DNA of 64,000 bases from Atopobium sp. oral taxon 199 str. F0494 (lineage in GTDB: Bacteria > Actinomycetota > Coriobacteriia > Coriobacteriales > Atopobiaceae), in contig NZ_KE150487.1 in the NCBI RefSeq assembly GCF_000411555.1, forward strand, positions 217,557-281,556. Direction: 5' to 3'. This document shows positions 62,820-64,000 of the stretch, piece by piece. Every line of letters begins with the position of its first letter. Position 1 is the first letter of the stretch. The notes below the pieces were generated by a model. The model worked only from the letters and a program-made list of their open reading frames with translations. It was not told the origin of the DNA and did no database searches. The position numbers were made by a program, and so were the translations under genes.

Positions 62820-63093
62820 TATCTTCTTTGTACCTCGTGAACTCATTCTGTAATCGCAAGGGGGTTTAAATGATTTTTTCTAAACGCAAAAGCTACAGAG
62901 AATATGTTGCTGACTTCTCTTGCCGACATATTACTGGACAGAATCAGCTCTGTTACTTGCAATATACTACAGCTCCAGCCAGTCTAACGGTAAACACGAG
63001 GTTCTAATTTTTGAAATCTGTAGGATTATTCCCACGTGTACAGGGAGCGGCGGTTACACACATACTTAGTAAAGTGCAGTAATATTGCAGTTG
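62820..63093. other. Unassigned stretch before a terminator
   Basis: No open frame with a ribosome site is seen. Because a strong plus-strand terminator follows directly, a short untranslated RNA could be made here, but no promoter is obvious. Confidence 0.3.
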
Positions 63094-63141
63094 AAAGCAC
63101 CTCCGCTATCCCCGCTTGTGGGATGGCCAAGGTGCTTTTTA
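63092..63141 (+). terminator. Strong hairpin with U-tract, no upstream gene
   Basis: aaagcacct (63094-63102) pairs with aggtgcttt (63130-63138). An inner stem gctatccc/gggatggc continues the helix, and the plus strand runs into TTTTTAT. It has the form of an intrinsic terminator. The nearest plus-strand coding sequence ends more than 3 kb upstream. Confidence 0.7.
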
Positions 63142-63314
63142 TCTGACAAAATAAATTTTCAAGTTTCTGCCTAAAGTAATAAACGTTTGACTGTCAATTA
63201 GAATGTCACTACTTCAAAACTCTCCTGGTAGTCACAGCCACAAGAAATATACGTAAATGCGCATGTTTTCAAGCAACCTACTGTGGGTAGCTTTTTTGTT
63301 AACGAAGATTGCTG

Positions 63315-63401
63315 CAAAATCGGCGATAAAAATGCGAGGCCGTGTCAAGACAAGCAACTGCCCGGGCGTACCTCGCTTCAGTTGAACTATACCCGATTTT
63401 G
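63315..63401. ncRNA. Nested stem structure, candidate structured RNA
   Basis: Outer arms caaaatcgg (63315-63323) / ccgattttg (63393-63401) enclose inner arms gcgagg (63334-63339) / cctcgc (63371-63376), giving an 87-nt nested hairpin in otherwise AT-rich DNA. A further small hairpin gcttc/gaagc lies at about 63421-63437. It matches no RNA family I can identify; it could be a leader, an attenuator or a decayed element end. Confidence 0.3.
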
Positions 63402-63527
63402 AAGGGTTAATCTATATAAAGCTTCGCTAGGGGAAGCGGTTCGATTACCAGTCAGAATGACACTGCTCAAAAACCATTAGAGCAAATTCTCTCTGCAAAG
63501 AGACGAAAATTCTAACTGGAAGAACTA

Positions 63528-63821
63528 CTAGAACTCTAGAAAATGCTGGTCAACAATACTTTTATTTTCGTGTTTATGATAGGACTGATCCATCTTGTTC
63601 TCAAGCATCAACACGCGAACTCTCGAGAAAAATATGTATTCATAAAACCTCTCGAGCTCGTTTTTTGTCAAAAAAGTCTTAAGATTGACAAATGTAAGCA
63701 TCTTATCGTAACTCGCATCAAGTGCCAACGAAACAAAAGACATCAACTTATTAAGGTACAGTCGATTGACTTGAGCATCAATATCAAAATCAAAGGTCTT
63801 TTCTTTTTTACTTTTTAGCAC
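63528..63821 (-). CDS. Small uncharacterised protein next to the CRISPR array
   Basis: A 97-residue AT-rich frame, MLKSKKEKTFDFDIDAQVNR, with a hydrophilic, leucine- and lysine-rich helical character (LYLNKLMSFVSLALDASYDK, TFLTKNELERFYEYIFFS). No motif or family is recognised. It starts 18 bp left of the first CRISPR repeat and reads away from the array. It has no clear ribosome site. It may be a real small gene, a remnant of a mobile element, or chance in AT-rich DNA. Confidence 0.35.
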   Translation of the reverse strand: MLKSKKEKTFDFDIDAQVNRLYLNKLMSFVSLALDASYDKMLTFVNLKTFLTKNELERFYEYIFFSRVRVLMLENKMDQSYHKHENKSIVDQHFLEF

Positions 63822-63838
63822 TTGCTAAGGAAGTAACT

Positions 63839-64000
63839 GTTTCAATCCACGCACCCGTGAAGGGTGCGACGCTTGTTCCACTCGCCCATAAGATCAGACA
63901 GCCCGGTTTCAATCCACGCACCCGTGAAGGGTGCGACTATTTAAAGAAATTTGTGGTGCTACGGTGGCATGGTTTCAATCCACGCACCCGTGAAGGGTGC
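63839..64000 (-). CRISPR. Type I-C-like CRISPR array, end of array only
   Basis: Three copies of a 32-bp repeat are visible: 63839-63870, 63906-63937 and 63972-64000 (cut by the window edge after 29 bases). The repeat starts gtttcaatccacgcacc and has the inner hairpin gcaccc-gtgaa-gggtgc. The spacers are 35 and 34 bp and unrelated to each other. The repeat type is that of I-C (Cas5d-processed) systems. In those systems the crRNA tag derives from the ATTGAAAC end, so transcription would run on the minus strand, from right to left. The repeats shown would then be the leader-distal end, and leader and cas genes should lie beyond 64000. No cas gene is in this window. Confidence 0.95.

Noticed and set aside
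63437..63452. ggttcgattacc, resembling a tRNA T-arm
   Set aside because: The flanking bases cannot form the T stem, and no acceptor, D or anticodon arms fit around it.

Overview
The window looks like a chromosome segment of a Gram-positive coriobacterium, most likely Atopobiaceae (Lancefieldella/Atopobium-like). This is inferred from moderate GC, a single-membrane cell-wall gene set (LCP protein, teichoic-type glycerophosphotransferase), a TsaB-RimI-TsaD fusion and saccharolytic metabolism. No rRNA or convincing tRNA is visible.

Layout. 1-4560 is a small AT-leaning accessory island (AbiE toxin-antitoxin, a DUF6414 + ClpB-like AAA ATPase pair, an orphan Phd antitoxin). It is bounded by guaA and by a second copy of the last 12 nt of guaA at 7-18, which suggests insertion at the guaA 3' end. 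4561-13870 is core: guaA, an LCP wall ligase, ychF, a polyferredoxin, groSL and xpt. 13871-15950 is a scar with three truncated genes. 16037-22595 holds a vWA surface protein, nadE and the TsaB-RimI-TsaD fusion. 22990-25379 is acquired DNA: an IS30-family relic abutting an AT-rich OLD-family nuclease. 25597-41168 is mostly transport and carbohydrate metabolism: a DMT exporter, msrC, malP-malQ, a complete maltodextrin-type ABC importer with a TreR-like regulator, pepF, a GDPD-family protein and a sugar MFS transporter. 41381-62341 mixes envelope, redox and regulatory genes, including a 1362-residue YidC/glycerophosphotransferase/sulfatase fusion and a SirTM sirtuin-macrodomain pair. 62342-64000 is AT-rich and gene-poor and ends in the first repeats of a type I-C-like CRISPR array.

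How genes work together. The solute-binding protein, two permeases and ATPase import maltodextrin, which MalQ and MalP convert to glucose and glucose-1-phosphate. The divergent GntR/UTRA gene is the likely regulator. SirTM and the macrodomain protein probably write and erase protein ADP-ribosylation. The LCP and YidC/TagF/sulfatase proteins serve wall-polymer assembly.

The most striking signal is not a gene. The octamer GCGAGAAG (either strand) occurs about 44 times by eye count, against roughly 2 expected. It is nearly orientation-balanced, avoids the accessory segments, and forms inverted pairs at operon junctions and in a terminator, much as DNA uptake sequences do in Neisseria and Pasteurellaceae. 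Counts and coordinates were made by eye.
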